Part shown: one piece after another, positions 1-8,475 of the stretch
Position numbering within the stretch: the stretch's first letter is position 1
Layout of the letters: each line of letters starts with the position of its first letter
Assembly (NCBI GenBank): GCA_020638465.1
Contig: JACKIM010000003.1
Span: 263,001 to 327,000, forward strand
Length of the DNA stretch: 64,000 bases
Source of the DNA: Geminicoccaceae bacterium
GTDB taxonomy: Bacteria; Pseudomonadota; Alphaproteobacteria; Geminicoccales; Geminicoccaceae
Direction of reading: 5' to 3'
Program-made: the position numbers and the translations under genes
The notes under the pieces: model-generated
What the model was told of the DNA's origin: nothing
The model's input: the letters and a program-made list of their open reading frames with translations, nothing else
Databases searched by the model: none

Positions 1-73
1 GACCTCGACATGAACTTGTGCTTTCGAACGGGAAAAGTCTAGCTCGGGCCCATATCCAGCCGGAGACACCGCA

Positions 74-2653
74 TTGCGTTACCTGCCTGTGCCGGGCACT
101 TCCCTGCGTGCCTACGACTATCGTCAGGATCTGGGCGAAGATTGGCCCACCTTGCCCATTTCATTGCGAATCCTTGCCGAGATCGCCGGGCGCCATTCCG
201 GCGACGGTTCGGATGCAGCGCCGGTGGCGGCGCGCAATGGACAGGCGGTGGCCTTTCGGCCAGCACGGCTGCTGCTTCATGACATGCTGGGAATTCCGGC
301 ATTGGTCGACATCATGGCATTGCGGGACAGGCTCGCCGAGGAAGGCGGCACCCCGTCGCTGGTCGACATGAGCTTGCCGGTCGATCTGGTGATCGATCAT
401 GCAATGACGATCGATTTCTGGGCCGACGGAATGGCGCTGGAAAAGAACATGGCGCGTGAGTTCGAGGTGAATCGCGAACGCTTTGCCTTCCTCAAGACCT
501 GCGCTGCGCGCTTCCCCCGGTTACGGGTCATTCCGCCCGGCGGAGGTATCTGCCATCAGGTGAATCTGGAGTTTCTCGGCCAGACGGTGATGCCCTCGAC
601 CGAGGATCCCTCGATCCTGATCTGCGACAGTTGTCTTGGAACCGACAGTCATACGACGATGATCAATGCGCTGGGAGTGACCGGTTGGGGCATTGGCGGG
701 CTTGAGGCGGAGGGGCTGCTGTTCGGCGAGACTACAGCCGTGAACGTGCCGCGGGTGATCGGGCTGGAGGTGACGGGTACGCCGTCGCATGCGATCACCG
801 CCACCGATATCGCCCTCGTGGTGACGGAGAAACTGCGCGCGCTCGGTGTCGTCGACACCTTTATCGAGATGTTCGGTACGGGCTATGAACGGCTCAACGT
901 CGCGGACCGTGCGACGATTGCCAACATGTCTCCCGAATACGGTTCGACGCAGGTGTTCTGTCCGGTCGACAGGAATACGATTCGATATCTGCGCGAGACG
1001 GGCAGGACGGCTCAGGCGGTCCGGGCGGAAGCCTATTGCAAGGCACAAGGCATGTGGGCCGACGGCATGGACGCTGCAATCGAGTATGACAGTGTCGTGA
1101 CGCTGGATCTTGCCCGAATTGGTCGAAGCATTTCCGGTCCCGCAAGACCCGAACAGCGCATCGACCTCGCCGACGTTTCATCGAGATTGACGTCACCGGC
1201 TGAAGCCTCGCGCCGGGTGGTGATCGAAGGTGCCGGCCACGACATCGGCGACGGCGATGTCATCATCGCCGCCATTACCAGCTGCACCAACACCGCCAAT
1301 CCCCGCAACATGGTGCTGGCCGGATTGATGGCACGCAGGGCCGTGGCTCGCGGCCTTACGGTCAAACCACATGTCAAGACATCGCTGGCGCCGGGTTCGC
1401 GGGTGGTCGCGCGCTATCTTGAGAAGAGCGGACTGCAGAACGATCTGGACGCACTGGGCTTCGCGTTGACCGCCTTTGCCTGTTCGACATGCAACGGCAT
1501 GTCGGGGCCGTTGCGTCCCGAACACGAGGCGGCAATCAGGTCCCACGACATCAACGCAGTCGCTGTGCTGTCGGGCAATCGCAACTTTGCCGGGCGCATC
1601 CATCCCCTGGCCTCGCGCAATGTCATCGCATCGCCGCCACTGGTGGTGGCCTATGCGCTTGCCGGCACCATTCTCACCGACATCACGACCGAGCCGCTGG
1701 GGATCGACCGCGATGGGCACCCGGTGACATTGGCCGACCTCTGGCCGGCAGCCGAAGATGTCGACGCGATCATCGGGACTTGCCTCACGGCAGAAGATTT
1801 TCTGCACAATTTCAACACTATCGACGATGTGAATCCGGAATGGACAGCGCTGGAGGTGGACAATGAACGCTATGACTGGCCATCTTCCACCTATGTCGGC
1901 TTTCCTCCATTCGTGCGTTCGATCGCGCCCGAGTGCCCGGCGATCGAACCGCTTGTCGGGCTGCGCCCACTCGTCATTCTGGGGGATTCGGTAACGACCG
2001 ACCACATTTCACCATCGGGAACGATTACGTCTGAATCGGAGGCCGGACGGTTCCTGATGGCGCAAGGTGTGGACAAGCGCGATTTCAATTCTTTCGGCAC
2101 TAGGCGAGGATGCTCGGATGTGGTCATTCGCTCGACCTTCGCCAATTACCGGCTGCGCAACGAGATGGCGGGGGGCAGAGAGGGCGCCTGGACCCGGATC
2201 CAGCCCGAGGGAGAAATTACGACCGTCTACAAGGCGATCGAGACCTATCGCATGCGCGGGCAGCGTCTGTTGGTCATCGGCGGCAAGGAGTATGGTTGCG
2301 GCTCGTCGCGCGATACCGCGGCCAAGGCCCCCTGGCTGGCTGGCATTCGTGCCGTGATTGCCGAGAGCTTCGAACGCATCCATCGTTCGAATCTGGTCAA
2401 CATGGGAATCGCACCCCTGACCTTTCCCGAAGGCACGACGCGCCGCACGCTCGGCCTCGACGGAACCGAGACCTATGACATCACCTTCCGTGACGATCTG
2501 ACCGAGGCGTGCCTTACCGTGCATCGCGCCAATCGAAGCACAATATCAACAATGCTCCGCGCGCAGTTCTACAATGACCGCGAGCGGGAAATCTTCGTCC
2601 ATGGAGGGCTGTTGCCGATGGCCTTCCGTGCATTTCTGGGCAAGGGGGCATGA
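74..2653 (+). CDS. Aconitase-family Fe-S hydratase, AcnD/AcnA type
   Basis: 859-residue member of the aconitase superfamily, which hydrates or dehydrates tricarboxylic acids through a [4Fe-4S] cluster. The three cluster cysteines are visible at about residues 404 (SCTNTANPRN), 470 and 473 (CSTCNG), with the spacing of AcnA. The substrate-pocket motif GTDSHTTMINALG and the C-terminal swivel motif GSSRD are present. The usual GSSRDWAAKG reads GSSRDTAAKAPW here, so specificity may differ from housekeeping aconitase. The start is the TTG at 74, 8 nt after GGAG; an in-frame stop at 11-13 limits extension and there is no ATG between. It overlaps the PrpF-like gene by ATGA. That pairing is the classic AcnD-PrpF arrangement of the 2-methylcitrate cycle, but no prpB, prpC or prpE is in view. 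An AcnA-type enzyme acting on another tricarboxylate is the alternative. Family assignment is secure; substrate is inference. Confidence 0.88.
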   Translation: MRYLPVPGTSLRAYDYRQDLGEDWPTLPISLRILAEIAGRHSGDGSDAAPVAARNGQAVAFRPARLLLHDMLGIPALVDIMALRDRLAEEGGTPSLVDMSLPVDLVIDHAMTIDFWADGMALEKNMAREFEVNRERFAFLKTCAARFPRLRVIPPGGGICHQVNLEFLGQTVMPSTEDPSILICDSCLGTDSHTTMINALGVTGWGIGGLEAEGLLFGETTAVNVPRVIGLEVTGTPSHAITATDIALVVTEKLRALGVVDTFIEMFGTGYERLNVADRATIANMSPEYGSTQVFCPVDRNTIRYLRETGRTAQAVRAEAYCKAQGMWADGMDAAIEYDSVVTLDLARIGRSISGPARPEQRIDLADVSSRLTSPAEASRRVVIEGAGHDIGDGDVIIAAITSCTNTANPRNMVLAGLMARRAVARGLTVKPHVKTSLAPGSRVVARYLEKSGLQNDLDALGFALTAFACSTCNGMSGPLRPEHEAAIRSHDINAVAVLSGNRNFAGRIHPLASRNVIASPPLVVAYALAGTILTDITTEPLGIDRDGHPVTLADLWPAAEDVDAIIGTCLTAEDFLHNFNTIDDVNPEWTALEVDNERYDWPSSTYVGFPPFVRSIAPECPAIEPLVGLRPLVILGDSVTTDHISPSGTITSESEAGRFLMAQGVDKRDFNSFGTRRGCSDVVIRSTFANYRLRNEMAGGREGAWTRIQPEGEITTVYKAIETYRMRGQRLLVIGGKEYGCGSSRDTAAKAPWLAGIRAVIAESFERIHRSNLVNMGIAPLTFPEGTTRRTLGLDGTETYDITFRDDLTEACLTVHRANRSTISTMLRAQFYNDREREIFVHGGLLPMAFRAFLGKGA

Positions 2654-3783
2654 CGATGCGCCATAAGTTGAAAGCGGTGTTCTATCGTGGCGGCACCTCG
2701 AAGGCAGTCGTGTTCAATGGTTGCGATCTCCCGGAGGACAGGAGGCTCCGCGATGCCATTTTCCTTGAGGTGCTGGGCAGTCCCGATCCGTACGGTCGGC
2801 AACTGAACGGCATGGGCGGTGGTATCTCGTCGTTGTCCAAGGTCGTGATTGTCGAGGCATCCAGTCGTCCCGATGCCGATGTCGACTACACCTTCGTGCA
2901 GGTTGCGGTGGGCGAGGCCGTCGCGGATTATGGCTCGGCCTGCGGAAACATGTCGTCCTGCGTGGGACCCTTCGCGGTGGAAGAGGGTTTGGTACAGGTT
3001 GCAGATGGTGATGTCCTGGTCCGCATCTACAATACCAATACCCGGCAGATCTATCATGCCCGTTTCACGGTTCAAGACGGGTTGCCGGTGGAAGCGGGGG
3101 ATCTTGTCATACCTGGTGTCAGCGGATCGGGGGCTCCTGTGAGACTCGATTTCCTGTCGCCCGGCGGGGCTGCCACGGGCAGGCTGCTGCCGACGGGCCG
3201 GGCCGTGGACCTTCTGCAGGTCGAGGGGCTTGGAAATATCGAGGCGTCGATGGTCGATGCGGCCAATCCGGTCGTCTATGTGAGGGCGGGTGACCTGGGC
3301 AGGAATGCCACCGAGTTGCCGGCGGATCTCGATGCTGATCCGGATCTGATGACGAAGATGGAGGCCATCCGGCGCGCGGGCGGGGTGGCCATGGGTATGG
3401 CAGACGAAGTGGCTGCTGTCGGTCTGTCGAACCCCAAGGTTGCCATGGTGGGTGCGGCGGCAGACTTTATCGCACTGGATGGCGGGGCTCACGGTGTCGG
3501 CAGCCACGACCTTGGCGTGCGGCTGATTTCAATGGGCAATTTTCACCGGGCGATCACACTGACCGGCGGCATGTGCACTGCGGTCGCGTCGAAGATTCCG
3601 GGGACTCTGGTCGCCCAGCAGACAGGCCCGGCGCCATATTTGCGGATCGGGACTCCATCGGGAGTGCTCCCGGTGAATGCGGAGGTCAACATCGGCCCGA
3701 ACGGTCCTGAAGCAATCTCGGCCAGCACATTCCGGACCCAGCGACGATTGATGGAGGGGTTTGTCCTGCACGGGCAAGGCTGA
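2650..3783 (+). CDS. prpF: PrpF-family aconitate/methylaconitate isomerase
   Basis: 377-residue PrpF-family protein with a diaminopimelate-epimerase-like fold. The family includes 2-methylaconitate cis-trans isomerase and 4-oxalomesaconate tautomerase. The N-terminal FYRGGTSK signature is present, and the residues matching the family catalytic pair are Lys64 (ISSLSK) and Cys98 (SACGNM). Its ATG overlaps the stop of the hydratase gene (ATGA), so the two are translationally coupled; a second ATG at 2656 is possible. In characterised systems PrpF converts the product of AcnD into the isomer used by AcnB. Here the neighbouring tricarboxylate transporters make a broader tricarboxylate role possible, such as aconitate isomerisation. 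Family is certain, exact substrate is not. Confidence 0.85.
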   Translation: MTMRHKLKAVFYRGGTSKAVVFNGCDLPEDRRLRDAIFLEVLGSPDPYGRQLNGMGGGISSLSKVVIVEASSRPDADVDYTFVQVAVGEAVADYGSACGNMSSCVGPFAVEEGLVQVADGDVLVRIYNTNTRQIYHARFTVQDGLPVEAGDLVIPGVSGSGAPVRLDFLSPGGAATGRLLPTGRAVDLLQVEGLGNIEASMVDAANPVVYVRAGDLGRNATELPADLDADPDLMTKMEAIRRAGGVAMGMADEVAAVGLSNPKVAMVGAAADFIALDGGAHGVGSHDLGVRLISMGNFHRAITLTGGMCTAVASKIPGTLVAQQTGPAPYLRIGTPSGVLPVNAEVNIGPNGPEAISASTFRTQRRLMEGFVLHGQG

Positions 3784-3947
3784 CGTGTCGTCGGTGGAGT
3801 TGCCTCGTTTCCCATGGCTGTACTCTGTGGTGATGGTGAAACGGTTGTGGTCGGTTGGATCGGCTGGCCATCGAAGGTCGTACGCGACCGGGCATGGGCG
3901 CGAATGATGGAAGACCCACGCCTGCATTCAAACGGCAATCCCGTGAT
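3784..3947. other. Convergent intergenic region
   Basis: Gap of 164 bp between the 3' ends of the prpF-like gene (plus) and the small lyase subunit gene (minus). A short dyad GGTCG-TACG-CGACC lies at 3876-3889, but it has no T-run on either side. No coding frame with family resemblance is seen here. Confidence 0.5.
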
Positions 3948-4268
3948 TCATGGTGGATTGGGCGAGATTCCCTGTGCCGGAGATTGATGGACCTGGCTCC
4001 GGGCTCGCAGGCTGCGCATGTTGTGGATGTGTACGTGAGTGCCGCGGGCGATGGGATGTATCGTCTCGCCGATGATCTGACCATACTTGATCACGGGCTG
4101 ACCTGTCGGGATGTCGGCCAAGGCGATCTTGTGGCAGAACGGGACGGGTTCCGCCGCAGTCAGGTGGTCATCGCCAACGACGATGGCTTCACCCGGTCCG
4201 ATAGGGCGCAGGCATGTGGCGACATTGTCGTGACAATGGAGGCGGATGGCGGCGCGCGAGGATATCAC
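3948..4268 (-). CDS. SAF-domain small subunit of a UxaA/SuyA-type lyase
   Basis: 106-residue SAF-domain protein matching the N-terminal domain of altronate dehydratase (UxaA), galactarate dehydratase and the small subunit SuyA of sulfolactate sulfo-lyase. The diagnostic stretch runs from CHKIALADIPTG through VIKYGQIIG to HVHIHN, around residues 44-84. In single-chain UxaA this domain is fused to the large domain; here it is a separate gene whose start overlaps the end of the large-subunit gene (ATGA). The order, large then small, is the reverse of the domain order in fused enzymes. It is the last gene of the minus-strand lysR-tctCBA operon. The last 20 or so residues are low in conservation. 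Confidence 0.8.
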   Translation of the reverse strand: MISSRAAIRLHCHDNVATCLRPIGPGEAIVVGDDHLTAAEPVPFCHKIALADIPTGQPVIKYGQIIGETIHPIARGTHVHIHNMRSLRARSQVHQSPAQGISPNPP

Positions 4269-5428
4269 AATGAAGCTCCGAAGCGGCTGATCACTTCATC
4301 GCAATCACCGAGGATTTCTCCATAGGTGAGTTCGCCCGAAGCGGTTGCGGCGATCTGGGCGAGCAGGCGGTCCGCTGCGCTTTCCAGTGTTTCCTCGCCG
4401 GTAAAGACCCGCTCGCCGGTAAAATCGAGCTGGGTGGTGATGCGGTTGGCCGTTTCCGGATTGGCGCTGAGCTTGATGGTGGGCATGAGCGCACTCGTAT
4501 AACTGTTGCCAACGCCAGTGGTGAACAGGGCGAGATTACAGCCGGCAGCGGTAAAGCCCGTCAGTGATTCCGGTGCATAGGCAGCGGCATCCATGGCCCA
4601 GAGCCCGGCTGCGGGTGGAACTTCGCCATAGGACAAAAGACCCTGCAAGGGGCGATTCCCCGACTTGGCCACGGCGCCCAGCGATTTTTCCTCGATGGTT
4701 GTCAGCCCGGCCTCGATATTGGTCAAGCTGGGATTGTTGTAAGTCAGGTCCAGACCTTGGGCGACAGCGTACTGTTCACGTGAGGCCGCGGCGGCATTGA
4801 CGGCTTGTGCGACCCGCGGCGATACGGCACGGGTGGTCAGGATCGTTTCCGCACCCAGCCACTCGGTCGTTTCGCCGAAGATCGCACTGCCGCCCGCATC
4901 GATGACGGCGTCGGCCATCAATCCGGCCAGCGGGTTGGCAACGAGGCCGGAACTCGGGTCCGAGCGCCCGCACTCCAGCGCCAGCATCAGTTCGGATGCC
5001 GGGAGCCGTTTGCGTTGCTGGCCGGAGATGACCTTGAGCAGCCCCGCCGCTGCACGCAGGGCGGCATCACCGAGACGCAAGGCGTCATGGCCGAAATCGT
5101 CGAGACAGAGTCCGGCGCAGGGCCGCCCCGACGCTTCGGCGGCACGAACCAGCGGCTCGATCTTGAGTGAATCTGCACCGATGACGACAATCGCGGCGAC
5201 ATTCGGATGGCAGGCAAAACCGGCAAGGCAGCGCGCATGAATGGCTGCGTCATCACCGAGTTGGCCGCTGCCGTATCCTGTCCCTATGGCGATCGTGCCG
5301 CGCAGCTGTGCAGCCACACGCCGGCACAGCGGTGTGGTCAGGCCGGTAGGCGAGAGCAGCAGCAGGTGGTTGCGCAGGCCGGCACGGCCACATGGGCGCT
5401 CATAACCGAGGAAATCGGGTGCTTTCAT
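4265..5428 (-). CDS. UxaA/GarD/SuyB-type lyase, large subunit
   Basis: 387-residue protein of the UxaA C-terminal family (altronate dehydratase, galactarate dehydratase, sulfolactate sulfo-lyase SuyB). It opens MKAPDFLGYERPCGRAGLRN, typical of these lyases, and has the conserved ECGRSD segment and the NPSLTNIEAGLTTIEEKSLG region. The ATG at 5428 is chosen because the upstream extension is the tctA frame in another register; it overlaps the tctA stop (ATGA). The family eliminates water or sulfite from hydroxy acids, using iron. Lying in one operon with a TTT transporter, it probably acts on the imported acid. Whether that is a sugar acid such as altronate, or sulfolactate (slc/suy clusters also use a TTT importer), cannot be decided by eye. 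Confidence 0.82.
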   Translation of the reverse strand: MKAPDFLGYERPCGRAGLRNHLLLLSPTGLTTPLCRRVAAQLRGTIAIGTGYGSGQLGDDAAIHARCLAGFACHPNVAAIVVIGADSLKIEPLVRAAEASGRPCAGLCLDDFGHDALRLGDAALRAAAGLLKVISGQQRKRLPASELMLALECGRSDPSSGLVANPLAGLMADAVIDAGGSAIFGETTEWLGAETILTTRAVSPRVAQAVNAAAASREQYAVAQGLDLTYNNPSLTNIEAGLTTIEEKSLGAVAKSGNRPLQGLLSYGEVPPAAGLWAMDAAAYAPESLTGFTAAGCNLALFTTGVGNSYTSALMPTIKLSANPETANRITTQLDFTGERVFTGEETLESAADRLLAQIAATASGELTYGEILGDCDEVISRFGASL

Positions 5429-6915
5429 CGACCACGCTCCCGTGCCTGCCGCCATTCGCTGATCAGCGACCATGTCAACAGCACAACAGCCGCGACCAGG
5501 AACAGCAGGGCCACGGGCCGGGTGAACACCGGCAGGATCGAGCCGCCGGACATCATCAGGCCGGAGCGCAGCTTCTCCTCCATCAGCGGGGCCAGCACGA
5601 AACCTATGACGAAGGGTCCAAGCGGATAGCGGGCGCGTTCCAGAGCAAAGCCGATCAGGCCGAAGATCAGCATCACCCAGACATCGAACATGGTGTTGTC
5701 GAGGCCGAAACTGCCGACGATGCAAAAGACGATGATCACGGGCAGGAGGAACTGCCGGGGAATGGTCGCCAGCCGGGCGACCCAGCCCACCGAGCCCATC
5801 ATCACGAAAAGCATGACGATGTTGGCAATCAGGCAGGCGGCAATCATCGCCCAGACGACATCGCCATTGGTGAGAAACAGTGTCGGGCCCGGCTGGATCG
5901 AATGGATCATGAGAGCGCCAATGAGTATGGCATCGATCACCGAGCCGGGTATGCCCATGGCGATCAGCGGGATCAGTGCACCGCCGATGGTAGCGTTGTT
6001 GGCGGCCTCGGATGCGACGATGCCAGCCTCCGAGCCCTTGCCGAATTCATCGGGCGTCTTCGACACGTTGCGGGTGACGGTATAGGCGATCACCGATCCG
6101 ATGGATGCGCCGACACCGGGCAGGATACCGACAAAGGTTCCGATCAGCGACGATCGCAGCATGTTGGCCGAGTGCCGGATCCAGTCGCGCAGCGACATCA
6201 GCAGGCCGCTCGACGAGGCTTCGACACGATCGGCCTTTTTCCCCAGTTCGAGAATGTCATTGATGATTTGCGATACGGCGAAGACGCCGATGAGCACCGG
6301 CAGCAGCTTGAGCCCGCCATTGAGCATGTACCAGTCGAAGGTCAGGCGCGGCTGGCCGGCGGAGGGGTCCACGCCCGGCATCGAAGCGAGCATGCCGAGC
6401 ATGCCGGCGATGAGCCCCTTGACGAGGCTGCCCTGACTGACGCTGGCAATCAACACCATGGCCATCAGGATCAGTGTGAAATATTCAAACGGGCCGAAAC
6501 GGGTTGCCCAGATCGACAACGGCTTGGCCAGCAGCAACAGGAATACCCAGGAGACGAGGCCGCCGATGAAGGATGCCGAAATTCCAAGCCCCAGTGCGCG
6601 GCCGGGCTTGCCCGCGCGGGCCATCGGATAACCATCGAAGGTGGTCATGACGTTGGATGGTGTGCCGGGCATGCGCAGTAGCGTCGCCGTGATCAGCCCG
6701 CCGGTCACCGAGCCCACATACATGGCGATCAGCAGCACCACGGCATCGGTGGGAGTCATGTAGTAGGTGAGCGGCAGGGTCAGCGCGATCAGCATGGCTC
6801 CTGTCAGCCCCGGTATCGCTCCAACCGTGATACCCAGCACTGTGCCGAGTACAACGAAGAAGAAGGCCCAGGGGTGGAAGACGAGAGCAAGTCCACCGAG
6901 CAGTCCGTCAATCAT
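5425..6915 (-). CDS. tctA: TctA-family tripartite tricarboxylate transporter, large membrane subunit
   Basis: 496-residue polytopic membrane protein of the TctA family, the large permease of tripartite tricarboxylate (TTT) transporters. The family signatures GAIPGLTGAMLIALTLPLTY near the N-terminus and GILPGVGASIGS near residue 260 are clear, as is the GTPSNVMTTFDGYPMA segment. The start MIDGLL at 6915 is chosen because homologues, including the second copy at 11282, begin this way; the longer frame adds a serine-rich low-complexity leader. It is preceded by tctB (4-nt gap) and overlaps the lyase gene (ATGA). It takes up a carboxylic acid with the periplasmic TctC protein; the substrate is unknown. 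Confidence 0.93.
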   Translation of the reverse strand: MIDGLLGGLALVFHPWAFFFVVLGTVLGITVGAIPGLTGAMLIALTLPLTYYMTPTDAVVLLIAMYVGSVTGGLITATLLRMPGTPSNVMTTFDGYPMARAGKPGRALGLGISASFIGGLVSWVFLLLLAKPLSIWATRFGPFEYFTLILMAMVLIASVSQGSLVKGLIAGMLGMLASMPGVDPSAGQPRLTFDWYMLNGGLKLLPVLIGVFAVSQIINDILELGKKADRVEASSSGLLMSLRDWIRHSANMLRSSLIGTFVGILPGVGASIGSVIAYTVTRNVSKTPDEFGKGSEAGIVASEAANNATIGGALIPLIAMGIPGSVIDAILIGALMIHSIQPGPTLFLTNGDVVWAMIAACLIANIVMLFVMMGSVGWVARLATIPRQFLLPVIIVFCIVGSFGLDNTMFDVWVMLIFGLIGFALERARYPLGPFVIGFVLAPLMEEKLRSGLMMSGGSILPVFTRPVALLFLVAAVVLLTWSLISEWRQARERGR

Positions 6916-6919
6916 GGCT

Positions 6920-7417
6920 CTACAATCCCGGCAGGTCGACGATGAAGACCCGCGTGAAGATGAACTGGCAACCGAAGCCGACGACGAGTGCGGTTGCGGC
7001 AATGGCGGGCAGCAGATGCGGCTTGAATCGTGACAGCCAGCCGATGGTGAGCACAAGGTAGACGGTCGTTAACACGGCAAAGGTGGCCAGCCGCATGTGG
7101 ATGGTGGCAATGTAGCCGATGGTCAGAAGCACGGTGATGACGGCCCGGCCGGCATTGGCCTTGTCGGAATCATCCTTGCCGGCGATGACACCGTCCGGTG
7201 CCCGGCTGTTCGCATGCGGACGGCGCGAGGCTCGGGCGATCACGATCGTGCAAAGGGCGATGATGATGGCGGCTGTCGCCTGAGGCACCGGCGCGGAGCC
7301 CAGAGGTTCGAAGGTACCAGGTGGAAGATCGCGGGTTCCAAACAGGGCGATGGCGCAGATAACGATGAGCCCCAGGGCTACGGCGATATCGACGCGCCTG
7401 TCGACGGATTCGATCAA
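6920..7417 (-). CDS. tctB: TctB-family small membrane subunit
   Basis: 165-residue, four-helix membrane protein of the TctB family, the poorly conserved small subunit of TTT transporters. It shows an N-terminal hydrophobic helix (IAVALGLIVICAIALFG), a PLGSAPVPQATA segment that matches the second TctB at 10742 (PLGSAAVPRMVS), and paired helices near the C-terminus ending in FIVDLPGL, the counterpart of FYIDLPQ in the second copy. It lies between tctC (69 bp, with a hairpin) and tctA (4 bp). Assignment rests on the motif match, size and position. Confidence 0.85.
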   Translation of the reverse strand: MIESVDRRVDIAVALGLIVICAIALFGTRDLPPGTFEPLGSAPVPQATAAIIIALCTIVIARASRRPHANSRAPDGVIAGKDDSDKANAGRAVITVLLTIGYIATIHMRLATFAVLTTVYLVLTIGWLSRFKPHLLPAIAATALVVGFGCQFIFTRVFIVDLPGL

Positions 7418-7441
7418 GGCAGTCGTCCCTCCCCATAAATG

Positions 7442-7476
7442 CGGACGGACCTGTGCAGGTCCACACGATCCGTCCG
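7442..7476 (-). terminator. Hairpin between tctC and tctB (minus operon)
   Basis: Nested dyad: outer arms CGGACGGA (7442-7449) and TCCGTCCG (7469-7476), inner arms GGACCT (7447-7452) and AGGTCC (7457-7462). It sits 10 nt past the tctC stop in the transcript. There is no clear following U-run, so an mRNA-stabilising or partial-attenuating role is more likely than full termination. Confidence 0.6.
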
Positions 7477-7486
7477 TGCTGTATCG

Positions 7487-8473
7487 TTATTTTTGTGCCG
7501 CCTGCCGGGCGACCGGCTCGATGGCAGCCCAGGTCGCGTCCAGACTTTGTTGCAGCTCCTCGCCCTTGAGGAAGACCGGCGCAAATGCCTGGCTCTCGTA
7601 AAACGACGTCACCGTGTCGGTGACGGATGCCTTTTCGAGGGCTTCAGCCATGCCGTCGATGGCTTCCTGCGGGGTTCCCTTGGGCGCAAACCACCAACTG
7701 TCGATGCAAAATTCCATGTCACGCCCGAGTTCCTTCATCGTGGGAACATCCGGAAGCTGGGAGACCCGCTCAGGACCGGTATAAGCCAGCGGCTTGATCT
7801 GCGATTCGGGATTCTCGCTACCATCAGGCATCCGGGTGAAGTTGATCACCTCGGCCGCAGAGAGCACCGTGGCGTTGGTCTGAGCCCCGGTCAGGGCAGT
7901 GAAATTGGCCGTGCCGCCACCGATCTGCACAAAGCGGAACTTCGCTCCGGGCTCGGTGTTCTGCAGCATGATGCCGGCCATGTGGTTGATTGCCCCGAGA
8001 TTGGCGCCGAAAAGAACCGTGTCGGGCTCCGCCGCCGCCTTTTCGAGAAGCTGATCGATGCTGTCGATGCCGCTGTCCTTGCGAACCATGGGCAGCACGC
8101 AGAACTGGCCGGTGGCGGCTACCGGCGCGAAATCGCGATAGCCGAAATCGAACATGCCGCCGGCTTCCCCGCCCATGAGCGCGATGTGGACGGTGAGGAA
8201 GGTATAACCATCAGGTTCGGCTTCCATGACCTGACGTGACCCGATGGAGAAATGTCCGCCGACATTCACGATGGTGACCGGCTGCGGCAGGATGTCATTG
8301 TCCTGAATGGCCTTCTGGAAAGCACGTGCGACCTGGTCAGATGTGCCGCCTGCCTTGAACGGCACGATCACCTTGACCGGCTTTTCCGGCCAGGCGGCAA
8401 GTGCCCCGCCAAAGCTGATGGCCAGAGCTGCCATCACAGTTACTGCCGAAGCGAGAAGATGCCTGATCGTCAT
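7487..8473 (-). CDS. tctC: TctC-family periplasmic substrate-binding protein
   Basis: 328-residue solute-binding receptor of the TctC (Bug) family. A Sec signal peptide covers roughly residues 1-27 (TIRHLLAS... ending GGALAAWP), followed by the family hallmark WPEKPVKVIVPFKAGGTSD. The start at 8473 has a GGAGG-containing ribosome site about 8 nt upstream and gives the signal peptide directly; an upstream extension would run through lysR. The gene starts 2 nt after the lysR stop, so regulator and receptor are co-transcribed. It would bind the acid imported by TctAB at 5425-7417. Confidence 0.9.
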   Translation of the reverse strand: MTIRHLLASAVTVMAALAISFGGALAAWPEKPVKVIVPFKAGGTSDQVARAFQKAIQDNDILPQPVTIVNVGGHFSIGSRQVMEAEPDGYTFLTVHIALMGGEAGGMFDFGYRDFAPVAATGQFCVLPMVRKDSGIDSIDQLLEKAAAEPDTVLFGANLGAINHMAGIMLQNTEPGAKFRFVQIGGGTANFTALTGAQTNATVLSAAEVINFTRMPDGSENPESQIKPLAYTGPERVSQLPDVPTMKELGRDMEFCIDSWWFAPKGTPQEAIDGMAEALEKASVTDTVTSFYESQAFAPVFLKGEELQQSLDATWAAIEPVARQAAQK

Positions 8474-8475
8474 GG

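Noticed and set aside
3876..3889. GGTCG-TACG-CGACC dyad as a terminator between prpF and the lyase genes
   Set aside because: Only a 5-bp stem with no T-run on either side; likely chance in G+C-rich DNA.
5392..6681. Long open frame on the plus strand opposite tctA (about 429 codons)
   Set aside because: Its product is low-complexity, His/Asp/Gln-rich and mirrors the codon bias of tctA on the other strand; no motif or ribosome site supports it.
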